A DNA stretch of 64,000 nt from Terrimonas_B sp041743125 (GCA_041743125.1 JBGTNK010000187.1:1-64000), one strand, 5' to 3'; shown: positions 26,590-35,392, counted from the first letter of the stretch. The notes: generated by a model from the letters alone, not told the origin. Made by a program: numbers and translations.

Positions 26590-27160
26590 TTTTTCTTGTT
26601 ATTTCATTTTGTTCATACAAAATTTTTTGTAATTGTTTTCTGGCCTTCGCCAGGTTTGATTTTGAAGTACCCACGGAAATTCCAATTTCCTTTGATATTT
26701 CTTCATGACTAAACCCCTCAATTACAAAAAGATTTAAAACCGTTCTGTATCCCGGTGTCAGGTATTTGATTGCATTAATTATTTCCTGGTAAGATATTTT
26801 GGATACGGAATCTTCTTCCCTGGAGGGAAGGTGCATGTAAGATTCATTCAGCTCCAGGGTCATTCTATGCTTTTGATTTTTCCTGAAATGATCTATAGCT
26901 GTATAAATCATGATTTTTCGCAGCCACCCTTTAAATGAGCTCATGGTATCTGTATATGCAGGTTTGAACCTGTATATTTCTACAAACACTTTTAGAAATC
27001 CGTCATTCAGGATTTCAATTGCATTTTCTTCATGACTTGTATAGCGATGGCAAATAGACATAGCATACCCGTAGAAAGATCTATATATTTTTTTTTGACT
27101 CTCCCTCTTATTCAGGGCGCATCCCCTGATGTGTATTTCCAATTCCTGCCCGGATAGCAA
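26579..27160 (-). CDS. ECF RNA polymerase sigma factor (partner of the dual-membrane protein)
   Basis: 193 residues. Sigma region 2 (KIYRSFYGYAMSICHRYTSHEENAIEILNDGFLKVF, SFKGWLRKIMIYTAIDHFRKN) and region 4 (YLTPGYRTVLNLFVIEGFSHEEISKEIGISVGTSKSNLAKARKQL) are both present, and no region 3 is seen. ECF factors redirect RNA polymerase under envelope stress. It is immediately upstream of and overlaps the putative anti-sigma gene, so the two are cotranscribed. Confidence 0.92.
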   Translation of the reverse strand: MLSGQELEIHIRGCALNKRESQKKIYRSFYGYAMSICHRYTSHEENAIEILNDGFLKVFVEIYRFKPAYTDTMSSFKGWLRKIMIYTAIDHFRKNQKHRMTLELNESYMHLPSREEDSVSKISYQEIINAIKYLTPGYRTVLNLFVIEGFSHEEISKEIGISVGTSKSNLAKARKQLQKILYEQNEITRKNVV

Positions 27161-27224
27161 TTCTGGTTGGTTTCAGATTAAATCGTAAAAAAAAATCAAA
27201 AGTTGCCTCAAAAATTACAATAAT

Positions 27225-28082
27225 TTATGGGTTGTCTGGTGTAATGATCCATTCTATTTCGCCAAACCGAACTTTTTCCTCAAAAGCATGCTGTATCACT
27301 AATTCTCCATAAGGCGAAACAGACTTTATTGTTGCTTCAAATACACGATTACCTTTTTTAAACTTTACCTGTTCGTTTTTTTTGTAGAGATGTGATTGGT
27401 AAGTATGGTAAATTTCCTCAAAGCTGGTATCCACCAGTATTTTTAAATTTTTTTTAATGAAAACACAAAGATCTTGGCTCAATAAAAGGGGGTTGTATTT
27501 TTTCCCGGTTATTTGCACCAGAGAAACTGGATTTATTAATTCTTTTGGAAAATTTCCCTGGTTGATATTTATTCCAATACCCACTACGGCCCATAGCCAA
27601 CCGGCAACTGGATTTTGAATATTTGCAATATGTTCGTTAGAGTCCCGGAAATGATTTCCTGATTCTTGACTTTCTTTTATTTCACTCGATTTTCCTATAA
27701 TGTTCTCAATCAGGATCCCTCCTGCCTTTCTGTCGCACCAGTATAAATCATTTGGCCATTTTATTTTACACTCATTACCTATGTAGCCTTGAAGAAATTC
27801 ACAGACAGAAACAGCGATGCAGGCACTTAATTGAAATTGATGCGCTAATTGCAATGGATAGGGATTCATTACCACGCTCAAAATAATGCTTGATTCCTTT
27901 TCGGTTGTCCATATGTTGCCCCTTTGTCCCTTTCCTGCAGTTTGCTCATGAGCAAAAAAGGCTTCGCCATGGTGTGTCAAACCCGCATGTAGTTGACTCA
28001 GGGCATAATTGTTGGTACTATCAACGGAAATTAGCTCAGTAAATGGCAATCCAATAGAATGGTATAAGGAGGGTTTTGGCAA
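27225..28082 (-). CDS. birA: Biotin--[acetyl-CoA-carboxylase] ligase
   Basis: 285 residues without an N-terminal DNA-binding domain, so it is a monofunctional class I ligase. Motifs: STNNYALSQL, the biotin/AMP loop AGKGQRGNIW, KWPNDLYW, RKAGGILIE, and GIGININ. The C-terminal SH3-like domain has FEATIKSVSPYGELVI. It attaches biotin to carboxylases such as the AccB carrier. An insert of about 30 residues (around 140-170, HFRDSNEHIANIQNP) between GGILIEN and WLWAVVGIGIN is longer than usual. It is divergent from rsfS. Confidence 0.93.
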   Translation of the reverse strand: MPKPSLYHSIGLPFTELISVDSTNNYALSQLHAGLTHHGEAFFAHEQTAGKGQRGNIWTTEKESSIILSVVMNPYPLQLAHQFQLSACIAVSVCEFLQGYIGNECKIKWPNDLYWCDRKAGGILIENIIGKSSEIKESQESGNHFRDSNEHIANIQNPVAGWLWAVVGIGININQGNFPKELINPVSLVQITGKKYNPLLLSQDLCVFIKKNLKILVDTSFEEIYHTYQSHLYKKNEQVKFKKGNRVFEATIKSVSPYGELVIQHAFEEKVRFGEIEWIITPDNP

Positions 28083-28090
28083 TTAATTGC

Positions 28091-28098
28091 TATTTTTG
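28091..28098 (+). promoter_or_regulatory. TATTTTTG -7 element of rsfS
   Basis: A TAnnTTTG match 106 bases before the rsfS start. It abuts CAAAGTAA (28101-28108), which reads as a weaker -7-like TTACTTTG on the minus strand toward birA, so the divergent promoters may overlap. Confidence 0.4.
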
Positions 28099-28204
28099 AG
28101 CAAAGTAAATGTGTTTCGGGGTAAGGCTGAATAGTTTAGATATCCATTTCCAAAAAACTTCAGACCCACAAAACATGAAACTATAACTAAATTAATGTCA
28201 TTTA

Positions 28205-28612
28205 TTGGAACAACTTGCAGTATTATCTACCCGTAAAAATAAGAGTGCAAACAGGTTAACTCATCGTTCTAAGATTATCAAAACCATTATTGCAGCTATT
28301 CAGGAAAAGAAAGGGGAAAATATTATTTCCCTCGACCTGCGTAAGATAAATGAAGCCGTGGCGGATTTTTTTATCATTTGCGAGGCGGGAAACCAACCAC
28401 AGATCAAGGCAATTGCTGATAATGTTGAAGATCAGGTGAAGACAAATTGTGATGAAGATCCTTACCATCATGAAGGATTTCAGTCTTTACAATGGGTATT
28501 GGTTGATTACGTTAATGTAGTAGTGCATATTATGCTTTCAGAGAACCGGAAATTCTATAAACTTGAGGAAATGTGGAGTGATGCGGTGTCTGAGAAGCAT
28601 GACGAATGTTAA
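28205..28612 (+). CDS. rsfS: Ribosome silencing factor
   Basis: 135 residues from a TTG at 28205; an in-frame stop at 28193 rules out a longer form. RsfS/Iojap/YbeB fold: IIAAIQEKKGENIISLDLRK, ADFFIICEAGNQPQIKAIADNVED, WVLVDYVNVVVHIML and the final YKLEEMWSDA. It binds ribosomal protein uL14 and blocks subunit joining when nutrients are short. It is 62 bases upstream of ftsH, a common Bacteroidota order. Confidence 0.95.
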   Translation: MEQLAVLSTRKNKSANRLTHRSKIIKTIIAAIQEKKGENIISLDLRKINEAVADFFIICEAGNQPQIKAIADNVEDQVKTNCDEDPYHHEGFQSLQWVLVDYVNVVVHIMLSENRKFYKLEEMWSDAVSEKHDEC

Positions 28613-28674
28613 ACATATCTGGATATCGAACTTTTTTTATCAATAATTATTAAATAGCAGGAATAAAGAAAAAT

Positions 28675-30762
28675 ATGTCGCAGGAACCATCCTATAATAA
28701 AAAAGAGAAAAACAGCTCACCCCGCTTTGGAAATCGCCCCCCGGGTGGAGAGGATCCGAACCAGCCTCCACGCAAGGGACCCAAATTCAGTATATACTGG
28801 ATTTACGCTATTATTTTTGCTGTTCTTATTGGCTTCCAGTTATTCGGAGGCCCGTTTTCATCCAGTACTGCAACTATAGATCAGGAATATTTTCAGCAAA
28901 TACTAAAATCAGGTGACGTTGATAAATACGTTGTAATTTCTAATCGCAACTTGGTTAAAATTCATTTAAAAAAACCCTCCTTACCCAAATACACTGATAA
29001 GCTGGAAACGGGAATTGGCAAATCTACTGCTGAAGGACCTCATTTGAATTTCAAGATCGTTTCAGGAGATTCTTTTAAAGATGATATGCGTGAGTTTTAC
29101 GCAGCGAATCCCGAAATAAAAGATGTGGGCACAGTAGATACCGAAAGTGATTGGTTTAGCAAATCCATCTCGTTTTTGTTACCCATTTTGCTTTTTGTGG
29201 GCCTTTGGATATTACTTATGCGCAAAATGGGAGGTGGCGCAGGCGGAGGCGCAGGGCCGGGAGGCATTTTTAACATTGGTAAATCAAAAGCAACCTTATT
29301 TGATAAAGGAACTAAGGTGAACATAACATTTGCCGATGTAGCCGGGCTTGATGAAGCGAAAGTGGAAGTGATGGAAATTGTAGATTTTTTAAAGAGCCCG
29401 AAAAAATATACGGCTTTAGGAGGCAAAATTCCTAAAGGTGCATTATTGATAGGCCCCCCGGGAACAGGTAAAACTTTGCTTGCAAAAGCAATGGCAGGGG
29501 AAGCCCAGGTTCCTTTCTTTAGTTTGAGCGGTTCTGATTTTGTAGAAATGTTTGTGGGTGTAGGAGCAAGCAGGGTAAGAGACTTATTCAAACAGGCAAG
29601 AGAAAAAGCTCCCTGCATAATTTTTATTGATGAAATTGATGCTATCGGCAGAGCGAGGGGAAAAAATGCCATGATGAGTAACGATGAGAGAGAAAGTACG
29701 CTCAACCAATTGCTGGTTGAAATGGATGGTTTTGGAACCGATACAGGTATAATTGTTCTGGCTGCTACCAACAGACCTGACGTATTAGATACAGCTTTAC
29801 TCCGGCCGGGCCGTTTTGACCGGCAGATTTCAATAGATAAACCCGATGTAAAAGGACGTGAAGCAATATTCAAAGTTCACCTGAAACCGATCAAAATATC
29901 TCAGAAATTAGATGTCCACAAACTGGCTGAGCAAACTCCGGGTTTTGCGGGAGCTGATATAGCCAATGTATGTAATGAGGCTGCCTTGATTGCAGCAAGA
30001 AATGGTAAAGAAGCTGTAGATATGCAGGATTTTCAGGATGCAGTAGACAGAGTAATAGGAGGATTAGAAAAAAAGAATAAAATCATTTCTCCTGATGAAA
30101 AGAGGATTATCGCCTATCATGAAGCTGGTCATGCTATTTGTGGATGGTTTTTAGAACATGCGTACCCATTGTTAAAAGTTACTATTGTTCCAAGAGGAAC
30201 TGCAGCTCTTGGCTATGCCCAGTATACTCCCAAGGAGCAATATCTTTATAATACCGATCAGTTAAATGACCAGATCGCCATGACATTGGGAGGCAGAGCA
30301 AGCGAAGATATTTTCTTTGGAAAAATTTCTACCGGAGCGCAAAATGATCTGCAGCAAATTACCCGTATTGCCTACGCAATGGTAACCGTATACGGAATGA
30401 ATGATAAGGTGGGTAATGTAAGTTTTTATGATCCACAACAGGAAACCTCATTTACTAAGCCATATTCTGAAGAAACATCCAAGCTGATTGATGAAGAAGT
30501 AAGAAAATTGGTTGATGTATCTTATGTTAGAACCAAAAAATTACTGGAGGAAAAAAGAGAGCAGGTTATCAAACTGGCGGAGGCCCTATTGGATAAAGAG
30601 GTTTTATTTCAAAGTGATGTAGAAGCTTTAATCGGGAAACGCCCCTATGAAGAGAAGAAGACACTGGATGTTGATGATGACATAATACCCAATGAAACAG
30701 GTGAAATATCGGCCGGTGTACCTCCTTATGACAGTGGGGTTACCAATAAGGCATTACCATAA
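28675..30762 (+). CDS. ftsH: ATP-dependent zinc metalloprotease FtsH
   Basis: 695 residues. A polar cytoplasmic N-terminus (1-37) precedes two helices (about 38-58 and 165-182) flanking a periplasmic domain, then a Gly-rich linker. The AAA+ module has Walker A GPPGTGKT (about 260-267), Walker B IIFIDEIDAIG (about 317-327), and the second region of homology ending RPGRFDRQI. The M41 protease has zinc motif HEAGH at 482-486. It is an inner-membrane hexamer that degrades misfolded membrane and short-lived proteins. The length is usual for Bacteroidota. Confidence 0.97.
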   Translation: MSQEPSYNKKEKNSSPRFGNRPPGGEDPNQPPRKGPKFSIYWIYAIIFAVLIGFQLFGGPFSSSTATIDQEYFQQILKSGDVDKYVVISNRNLVKIHLKKPSLPKYTDKLETGIGKSTAEGPHLNFKIVSGDSFKDDMREFYAANPEIKDVGTVDTESDWFSKSISFLLPILLFVGLWILLMRKMGGGAGGGAGPGGIFNIGKSKATLFDKGTKVNITFADVAGLDEAKVEVMEIVDFLKSPKKYTALGGKIPKGALLIGPPGTGKTLLAKAMAGEAQVPFFSLSGSDFVEMFVGVGASRVRDLFKQAREKAPCIIFIDEIDAIGRARGKNAMMSNDERESTLNQLLVEMDGFGTDTGIIVLAATNRPDVLDTALLRPGRFDRQISIDKPDVKGREAIFKVHLKPIKISQKLDVHKLAEQTPGFAGADIANVCNEAALIAARNGKEAVDMQDFQDAVDRVIGGLEKKNKIISPDEKRIIAYHEAGHAICGWFLEHAYPLLKVTIVPRGTAALGYAQYTPKEQYLYNTDQLNDQIAMTLGGRASEDIFFGKISTGAQNDLQQITRIAYAMVTVYGMNDKVGNVSFYDPQQETSFTKPYSEETSKLIDEEVRKLVDVSYVRTKKLLEEKREQVIKLAEALLDKEVLFQSDVEALIGKRPYEEKKTLDVDDDIIPNETGEISAGVPPYDSGVTNKALP

Positions 30763-30783
30763 ATAAAATTTTAATATTTTGGG

Positions 30784-31419
30784 ATGAATATTTCTCCTTC
30801 TAAAGAGAACATTCTTAAAAAAATAAGAAAGGCGTTGAGTCAATCAACGCCTCTTCCATTTCCAAAAAGCGAAGGAAATGAATCTGTATTTCATCCGGCA
30901 CATCAAGAAAAAGAAATCGAATTTGCGGAGCAATTTTCCAAATTACAGGGCAGGTTTATTTATTGTATTAATGAACAGGAACTTGCATTTCAATTAACCA
31001 GCCTGGTAAAAAAAATGAATTGGCAAAAAGTTTTTTGCCTGGAAGATGAGCTGATAAAAGTGGCAGGTTTGGGTTTATTTGAACGTATAATAAAAACCGG
31101 GCTTGCTGACTGCGATGTTTCCATCACTGGTTGCGAATGTATGGTAGCCAGAACAGGAACCATTGTAATGAGTTCTGCGCAGGTAAGCGGGAGGTCAGCC
31201 AGTATATACGCCCCAGTACATATTTGTATTGCCTATTCTCATCAAATGGTTTATGATTTAAAAGACGCACTGCAATTAGTAAAAGAAAAATATAAAGCCG
31301 ATTTGCCCTCTCTCATTACGTTTGCCACGGGTCCCAGCAGAACAGCTGATATTGAAAAAACACTTGTAGTGGGTGTGCATGGTCCAAAAGAAGTGTATTT
31401 ATTCCTTGTAGAATCCTGA
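30784..31419 (+). CDS. lutC: LutC/YkgG-family LUD-domain protein
   Basis: 211 residues. A single LUD (DUF162) domain includes NILKKIRKALSQ, VSITGCECMVARTGTIVMSS, HICIAYSHQMVYDL, and the end TFATGPSRTADIEKTLVVGVHGPKEVYLFLVE, typical of LutC. LutC works with LutA and LutB in L-lactate oxidation. Here it follows ftsH by 21 bases, not lutB (6309-7682). Confidence 0.88.
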   Translation: MNISPSKENILKKIRKALSQSTPLPFPKSEGNESVFHPAHQEKEIEFAEQFSKLQGRFIYCINEQELAFQLTSLVKKMNWQKVFCLEDELIKVAGLGLFERIIKTGLADCDVSITGCECMVARTGTIVMSSAQVSGRSASIYAPVHICIAYSHQMVYDLKDALQLVKEKYKADLPSLITFATGPSRTADIEKTLVVGVHGPKEVYLFLVES

Positions 31420-31439
31420 TATTATTGACAAGGCCTTTG

Positions 31440-31447
31440 TATTTTTA
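31440..31447 (+). promoter_or_regulatory. TATTTTTA -7-like element four bases before an ATG
   Basis: A near match to TAnnTTTG (last base A). TTGACA at 31425-31430 precedes it but is too close (12 bases) for a normal -33. The spacing to the ATG at 31452 is four bases. Confidence 0.3.
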
Positions 31448-31451
31448 GGGT

Positions 31452-31880
31452 ATGACAAATCATGCTTCTTATTATGTTTTTGTATACGGTTCGTTGCTAA
31501 GTGGATTTCAAAGCGAGGCTTATGAATACATCAGGAAATACTTTAACCTTTTTGGAAAAGCTAAAGTAAAGGGCAGAATGTATGATACGGGCGAGTATCC
31601 TGCTGCAGTTCCGGTTCAGGAGGATTCTTTCATTGTTGGTGAATTATACCTGGTTAAAAACGAAAAAGAATTTTCTTATGCTATTGCACAATTAGACGAT
31701 TATGAAGGGGTTTTGGTAGAGCAACATGAGCAACCCCTGTACCGTAGGGAAATTGCTGATATATTTATAAATGATGCAATTGTTCCTGCTTGGATTTATT
31801 GGTATAATGGCGACATTTCGGGGAAGCCGGTAATAGATTCAGGAGACTTGTTAGAATATATCAGGCAGAAAAGTAGCTAG
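31452..31880 (+). CDS. Gamma-glutamylcyclotransferase (AIG2-like) family protein
   Basis: 142 residues. The GGCT fold begins YYVFVYGSLLSGFQ (YGSL substrate loop) and continues with KVKGRMYDTGEYPAAVP, VGELYLV and LDDYEGV, whose Glu is the family catalytic residue, then YRREIADI and AWIYWYN. Members release 5-oxoproline from gamma-glutamyl peptides or degrade glutathione; the actual substrate is uncertain. The stop lies in a TAGC tandem run. Confidence 0.85.
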   Translation: MTNHASYYVFVYGSLLSGFQSEAYEYIRKYFNLFGKAKVKGRMYDTGEYPAAVPVQEDSFIVGELYLVKNEKEFSYAIAQLDDYEGVLVEQHEQPLYRREIADIFINDAIVPAWIYWYNGDISGKPVIDSGDLLEYIRQKSS

Positions 31881-31979
31881 CTAGCTATTACCATTCAATT
31901 CTATTCTTCCTGCATAATATTCATTGGAATGGAGCTACAATCCTCTCCTGCAATATAAAATACAAATCCTTCTTCTGAC

Positions 31980-31987
31980 TATATTTG
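31980..31987 (+). promoter_or_regulatory. TATATTTG -7 element four bases before an ATG
   Basis: A perfect TAnnTTTG ends four bases before the ATG at 31992, predicting a leaderless or nearly leaderless transcript. No -33 TTG is seen. Confidence 0.45.
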
Positions 31988-31991
31988 TTCT

Positions 31992-32840
31992 ATGCAAATT
32001 CCTTCCGGGAAAAAAATATTTTTTATCTCTGATTTTCATCTCGGCGCACCGGACTACGCATCCAGCCTGGAAAGAGAAAAGATCATCGTTCAATTTTTAA
32101 ATGATATAAAGAATGAAGCTGCTGAAATATTTATAGTAGGGGATATGTTCGACTTTTGGTATGAATACAGGCAGGTAGTACCCAAAGGATTTGTAAGATT
32201 GCTGGGCAAGCTGGCCGAATTATCAGATGCAGGCATACCGATCCATTTTTTTGTAGGTAATCATGATATGTGGATGAAGGATTATTTTAAGCAAGAATTA
32301 AATATCCCGGTATATTTTAAAGAGAAGGAGTTTGATAGAAACGGGAAAAAATTTTTAATTGGCCATGGTGATGGATTAGGCCCGGGAGATCATGGTTATA
32401 AACGGCTAAAGAAAATTTTTCGCAATCCGCTATGCCAATGGATTTTTGGTATTTTGCCTCCTGTAGTAGGGATGGGACTTGCTAATTATCTCAGCCGGCG
32501 CAGCAGGGCTTTAACAGGATCATCCGAAGAAATATTCCTTGGGGAAGAAAAGGAATGGCTTATTACTTATTGCAAAGAAACATTGCAAAAAAAGAAGATC
32601 GATTATTTTGTTTTTGGCCATAGACATTTACCGATTGATTATCGCATTGTTTTAAGCAGTCCCGGGCAAATGCTTGCAGAGGACCAATTAACAAAAAATG
32701 AAATAGAAATAAAAGTTAATGACAGCCGGTATATTAATTTAGGGGATTGGATACGTTATTATACTTACGCAGAATTTGATGGAAGAGATATGATTCTTAA
32801 ATCTTACAAGGACGATGAAACCAAAATAATCCGGAACTGA
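31992..32840 (+). CDS. lpxH: UDP-2,3-diacylglucosamine diphosphatase-like metallophosphatase
   Basis: 282 residues. Calcineurin-like motifs in order: SDFHLG (13-18), GDMFDFWYEY, GNHDMW, LIGHGDGLGPGDHGY, and FGHRHLPID. The GDxFDxW and HGDxxxxxDxxY-type spacing is that of LpxH, which hydrolyses UDP-2,3-diacylglucosamine to lipid X in lipid A synthesis at the inner face of the membrane. Bacteroidota LpxH-like proteins are longer than the E. coli enzyme (240 residues). The gene directly abuts the next one. Confidence 0.88.
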   Translation: MQIPSGKKIFFISDFHLGAPDYASSLEREKIIVQFLNDIKNEAAEIFIVGDMFDFWYEYRQVVPKGFVRLLGKLAELSDAGIPIHFFVGNHDMWMKDYFKQELNIPVYFKEKEFDRNGKKFLIGHGDGLGPGDHGYKRLKKIFRNPLCQWIFGILPPVVGMGLANYLSRRSRALTGSSEEIFLGEEKEWLITYCKETLQKKKIDYFVFGHRHLPIDYRIVLSSPGQMLAEDQLTKNEIEIKVNDSRYINLGDWIRYYTYAEFDGRDMILKSYKDDETKIIRN

Positions 32841-33677
32841 ATGAACAAACTCCTTTTTATATTTTTATTTCTTTCTTTCAGCTCCCTTGGAGTTGATGGA
32901 CAAACCGACAGTTCTTTTAGATTAATAAAGATTATAAAAGGAGATATTGTCGGTTTTTCAGTAGACAATCTTGATAACATTTATCTGCTCAATAGTACCA
33001 ACCAGGTTAAAAAAGTAAATTCAAATGGAGATTCGGTGGCTATTTTCAATAACGTAAGAAAATTCGGGCAGGCCACTCTTATTGATGTTTCCAATCCGTT
33101 AAAAGTGCTGTTGTTTTACCGTGATTTTTCAACTATTGTCGTATTGGATCGTTTCATGAATGTCCGGAATACAATTGATCTCAGGAAGCAAAATATTTTC
33201 CAGGTGCGGGCTATTGGTCAATCTTATGATAATAAAATTTGGCTGTATGATGAAGTAGAAAACAAGCTTAAAAAGATAGACGAAGATGGAAAACTACTTT
33301 TAGAAACGCCCGATTTTCGCCAGTTATTTGGAGACACCCCCTCTCCTCAAAAAATATTCGATCAGGATCAATTTGTTTATCTATATGATTCTTCAAAAGC
33401 AATATTTGCATTTGATTATTACGGGGCTTTAAAAAATAAAATTCTTATTGCAGGGTGGCAAAATTTTAAAGTAGCCGGTAAATATATTTTTGGCTCGGCC
33501 GGTGATACATTATATCGTTATGATATAAAAACGTTCCGCATTGATGAATGGAAAATGCCTGATGAGCTTTACCAGAGTAAATCTTTCAACTTTAGTTCTA
33601 CCCGGTTATATGCCTTTAAAAATGGTAGTATTCAAATTTACAGTTTTCGTCAACCGAATGCTGGCCGGATTCAATAA
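32841..33677 (+). CDS. Secreted propeller-like protein, unknown function
   Basis: 278 residues with a clear signal peptide (KLLFIFLFLSFSSLGVDGQ). The rest reads as repeated short strands like a six-bladed NHL/YWTD-type propeller: VDNLDNIYLLNSTNQVKKVN, DNKIWLYDEVENKLKKIDED, DQFVYLYDSSKAIFAFDYYG and DTLYRYDIKTFRIDEWKM. No catalytic motif is seen. The start follows the lpxH stop with no gap and MscS follows 24 bases later, suggesting a three-gene operon. A periplasmic role is inferred; no name can be given. Confidence 0.75.
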   Translation: MNKLLFIFLFLSFSSLGVDGQTDSSFRLIKIIKGDIVGFSVDNLDNIYLLNSTNQVKKVNSNGDSVAIFNNVRKFGQATLIDVSNPLKVLLFYRDFSTIVVLDRFMNVRNTIDLRKQNIFQVRAIGQSYDNKIWLYDEVENKLKKIDEDGKLLLETPDFRQLFGDTPSPQKIFDQDQFVYLYDSSKAIFAFDYYGALKNKILIAGWQNFKVAGKYIFGSAGDTLYRYDIKTFRIDEWKMPDELYQSKSFNFSSTRLYAFKNGSIQIYSFRQPNAGRIQ

Positions 33678-33701
33678 TTTCGCTATTTAACTTATTTTTC
33701 T

Positions 33702-34790
33702 ATGAATGAATTCCTTGACCGGATCTGGTTTGCTAATACTTTAAGGAGTTATTTCATTGTGATTATTATTATATCTGTTGTAATAGTTATTAAAAGATAT
33801 ATTGCCTGGTATATAGCCGGCTTAATTTTTCATTTTGTAAAGTCCGTCTGGCAGGATGTTGATAAGAAAACATTTACCAGCCTGGTAGCGAAGCCACTTG
33901 GCTTTTTCCTGGTAATTCTGGTGGCTGTTTCTACTCTTTATGAGCTTAATTTTCCAGAAGAATTGAATGTAAATATTTACAGGGTAACAGCAAAAGAGCT
34001 GTTTCAAAGCATCGGGTCGTTAATCCTTATAATTTCATTTATCCGTCTTTTACTTAGGATCATCGATTTTATTTCCATTATACTTCAGCTTCGGGCAGCA
34101 CGCAATACAGACAATCAACTTATCGTTTTTTTTAAGGACTTTTTCAAAGTATTATTATCGGTCGTCGGGTTTTTAATGATATTGAAATTTTCTTTTGGAT
34201 TCAAAATAGGAAATTTACTTACTGGGTTTAGCCTGGTGGCAGCGGCTATTGCATTAGCATTGCGGGAAAGTATGGAAAACCTGATCGCATCTTTTATTAT
34301 ATTTTTTGACAAACCTTTTAGTATGGGCGATGTGGTTAAGGTTCAAAATTTTACCGGAACTGTTGAAAAAATAGGGTTGAGAAGTACTCGTATCCGAACT
34401 GAGCAAAAGACATTTATTACGGTTCCCAATAAGCAAATGGTAGATAGTATCCTGGACAATCTTTCATTGCGTACCCAACGAAAAGGCGAGCTCAGGCTGG
34501 AATTAAGCTTGTCAACACCTTCTGATTTGCTTGACCAGTTAATTACAGGGATAAGGAATATAACCGGTCAGAAGGAAATTGAAAATGCCACTATTTTATT
34601 AAACGATATAACCTCATCTGCGTTTGTAATTCTTGTAGATTATTTTACCGCCCCGGTAACTGCAGTAGAGTTTAACGTCATAAAGGAGCAAATAAATTTT
34701 GAAATACTAAGGCTGATGGAAGAATTGAAAGTGGAGCTTGCGGGTGCAGGCATGAACAATTTTATAAAAAAGAAAGGGGATCTTGTATAA
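33702..34790 (+). CDS. MscS-family mechanosensitive ion channel
   Basis: 362 residues. Four to five N-terminal helices precede the pore helix region LLTGFSLVAAAIALALRESMENLIASFIIFFDKPFSMGDVV, where the Gly/Ala-rich TM3 and the following beta domain are typical. Then VEKIGLRSTRIRTEQKTFITVPNKQMVD. It opens under membrane tension to release osmolytes. It is the third gene in the lpxH series and converges with merR. Confidence 0.93.
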   Translation: MNEFLDRIWFANTLRSYFIVIIIISVVIVIKRYIAWYIAGLIFHFVKSVWQDVDKKTFTSLVAKPLGFFLVILVAVSTLYELNFPEELNVNIYRVTAKELFQSIGSLILIISFIRLLLRIIDFISIILQLRAARNTDNQLIVFFKDFFKVLLSVVGFLMILKFSFGFKIGNLLTGFSLVAAAIALALRESMENLIASFIIFFDKPFSMGDVVKVQNFTGTVEKIGLRSTRIRTEQKTFITVPNKQMVDSILDNLSLRTQRKGELRLELSLSTPSDLLDQLITGIRNITGQKEIENATILLNDITSSAFVILVDYFTAPVTAVEFNVIKEQINFEILRLMEELKVELAGAGMNNFIKKKGDLV

Positions 34791-34829
34791 AAATTTTCTT
34801 CTGCATTTAATGGATTTTTATCGGGAAAC

Positions 34830-35381
34830 CTAAATACTTGCTTTCAATTCAAGCAAAAACGCTTTGATATTTTCCAGAGACTTTATCATTGCAAACTTCT
34901 CTTCAACGTTTTTATTTTTCTTCAAATAGTCTTTGGCTCCTTCAATCGTAAATTTCCTGCGGCGCAACAAATCGTGAATCAAAACCAGGTTTTTAATATC
35001 TACCGGTCTGAAAAACCGGTCGCCTTTTCGGTTCTTCCGGGGTTGAAGTATATCAAATTCAGTTTCCCAATAACGTATCAAAGATTGATTTTCCTTAAAC
35101 ATAATAGCTACTTCCCCAATTGGATAATATTGCTTCTTAAACAGAATATCATCAGTGGGAATTTCAATAAGATCAGCGCTGATGCCGGCTTCTTTCAGTG
35201 AGCGCCGACCCCGGGTAGAAGTAGATTTCTTATTTATTATTATTGTATTGGTTTCAGCCGGCTTTTCACCAATTTTCTCTTCCGGAACTTCAGCAGGTAA
35301 AGAAATTTCAGGAATTATAATTTCCTTTTCCTCTGCTATAGTACCAAAATCAAATGTGATTTGTGTAAAAGGCTTGTCCAT
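34830..35381 (-). CDS. MerR-family transcriptional regulator
   Basis: 183 residues from ATG 35381 (MDKPFTQITFDFG). The frame is open 14 codons further but passes through the promoter. A disordered N-terminal part (about 1-80, Pro/Glu-rich, then KSTSTRGRRSLKEA) precedes the MerR winged helix: YPIGEVAIMFKENQSLIRYWETEF, RKNRKGDRFFRPVDIKNLVLIHDLLRRRKFTIEGAKDYLKK. No C-terminal metal site is seen. It is 164 bases downstream of the M23 gene on the same strand, with its own promoter. Confidence 0.9.
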   Translation of the reverse strand: MDKPFTQITFDFGTIAEEKEIIIPEISLPAEVPEEKIGEKPAETNTIIINKKSTSTRGRRSLKEAGISADLIEIPTDDILFKKQYYPIGEVAIMFKENQSLIRYWETEFDILQPRKNRKGDRFFRPVDIKNLVLIHDLLRRRKFTIEGAKDYLKKNKNVEEKFAMIKSLENIKAFLLELKASI

Positions 35382-35392
35382 AACAATTAAAA

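Noticed and set aside
29097..29873. A 258-codon minus-strand frame inside ftsH
   Set aside because: It lies wholly in the conserved AAA+ region of ftsH on the other strand; low-complexity Ser/Pro translation, no family.
31874..31887. TAGC tandem run at the end of the cyclotransferase gene
   Set aside because: Only three units; too short to be a meaningful repeat.
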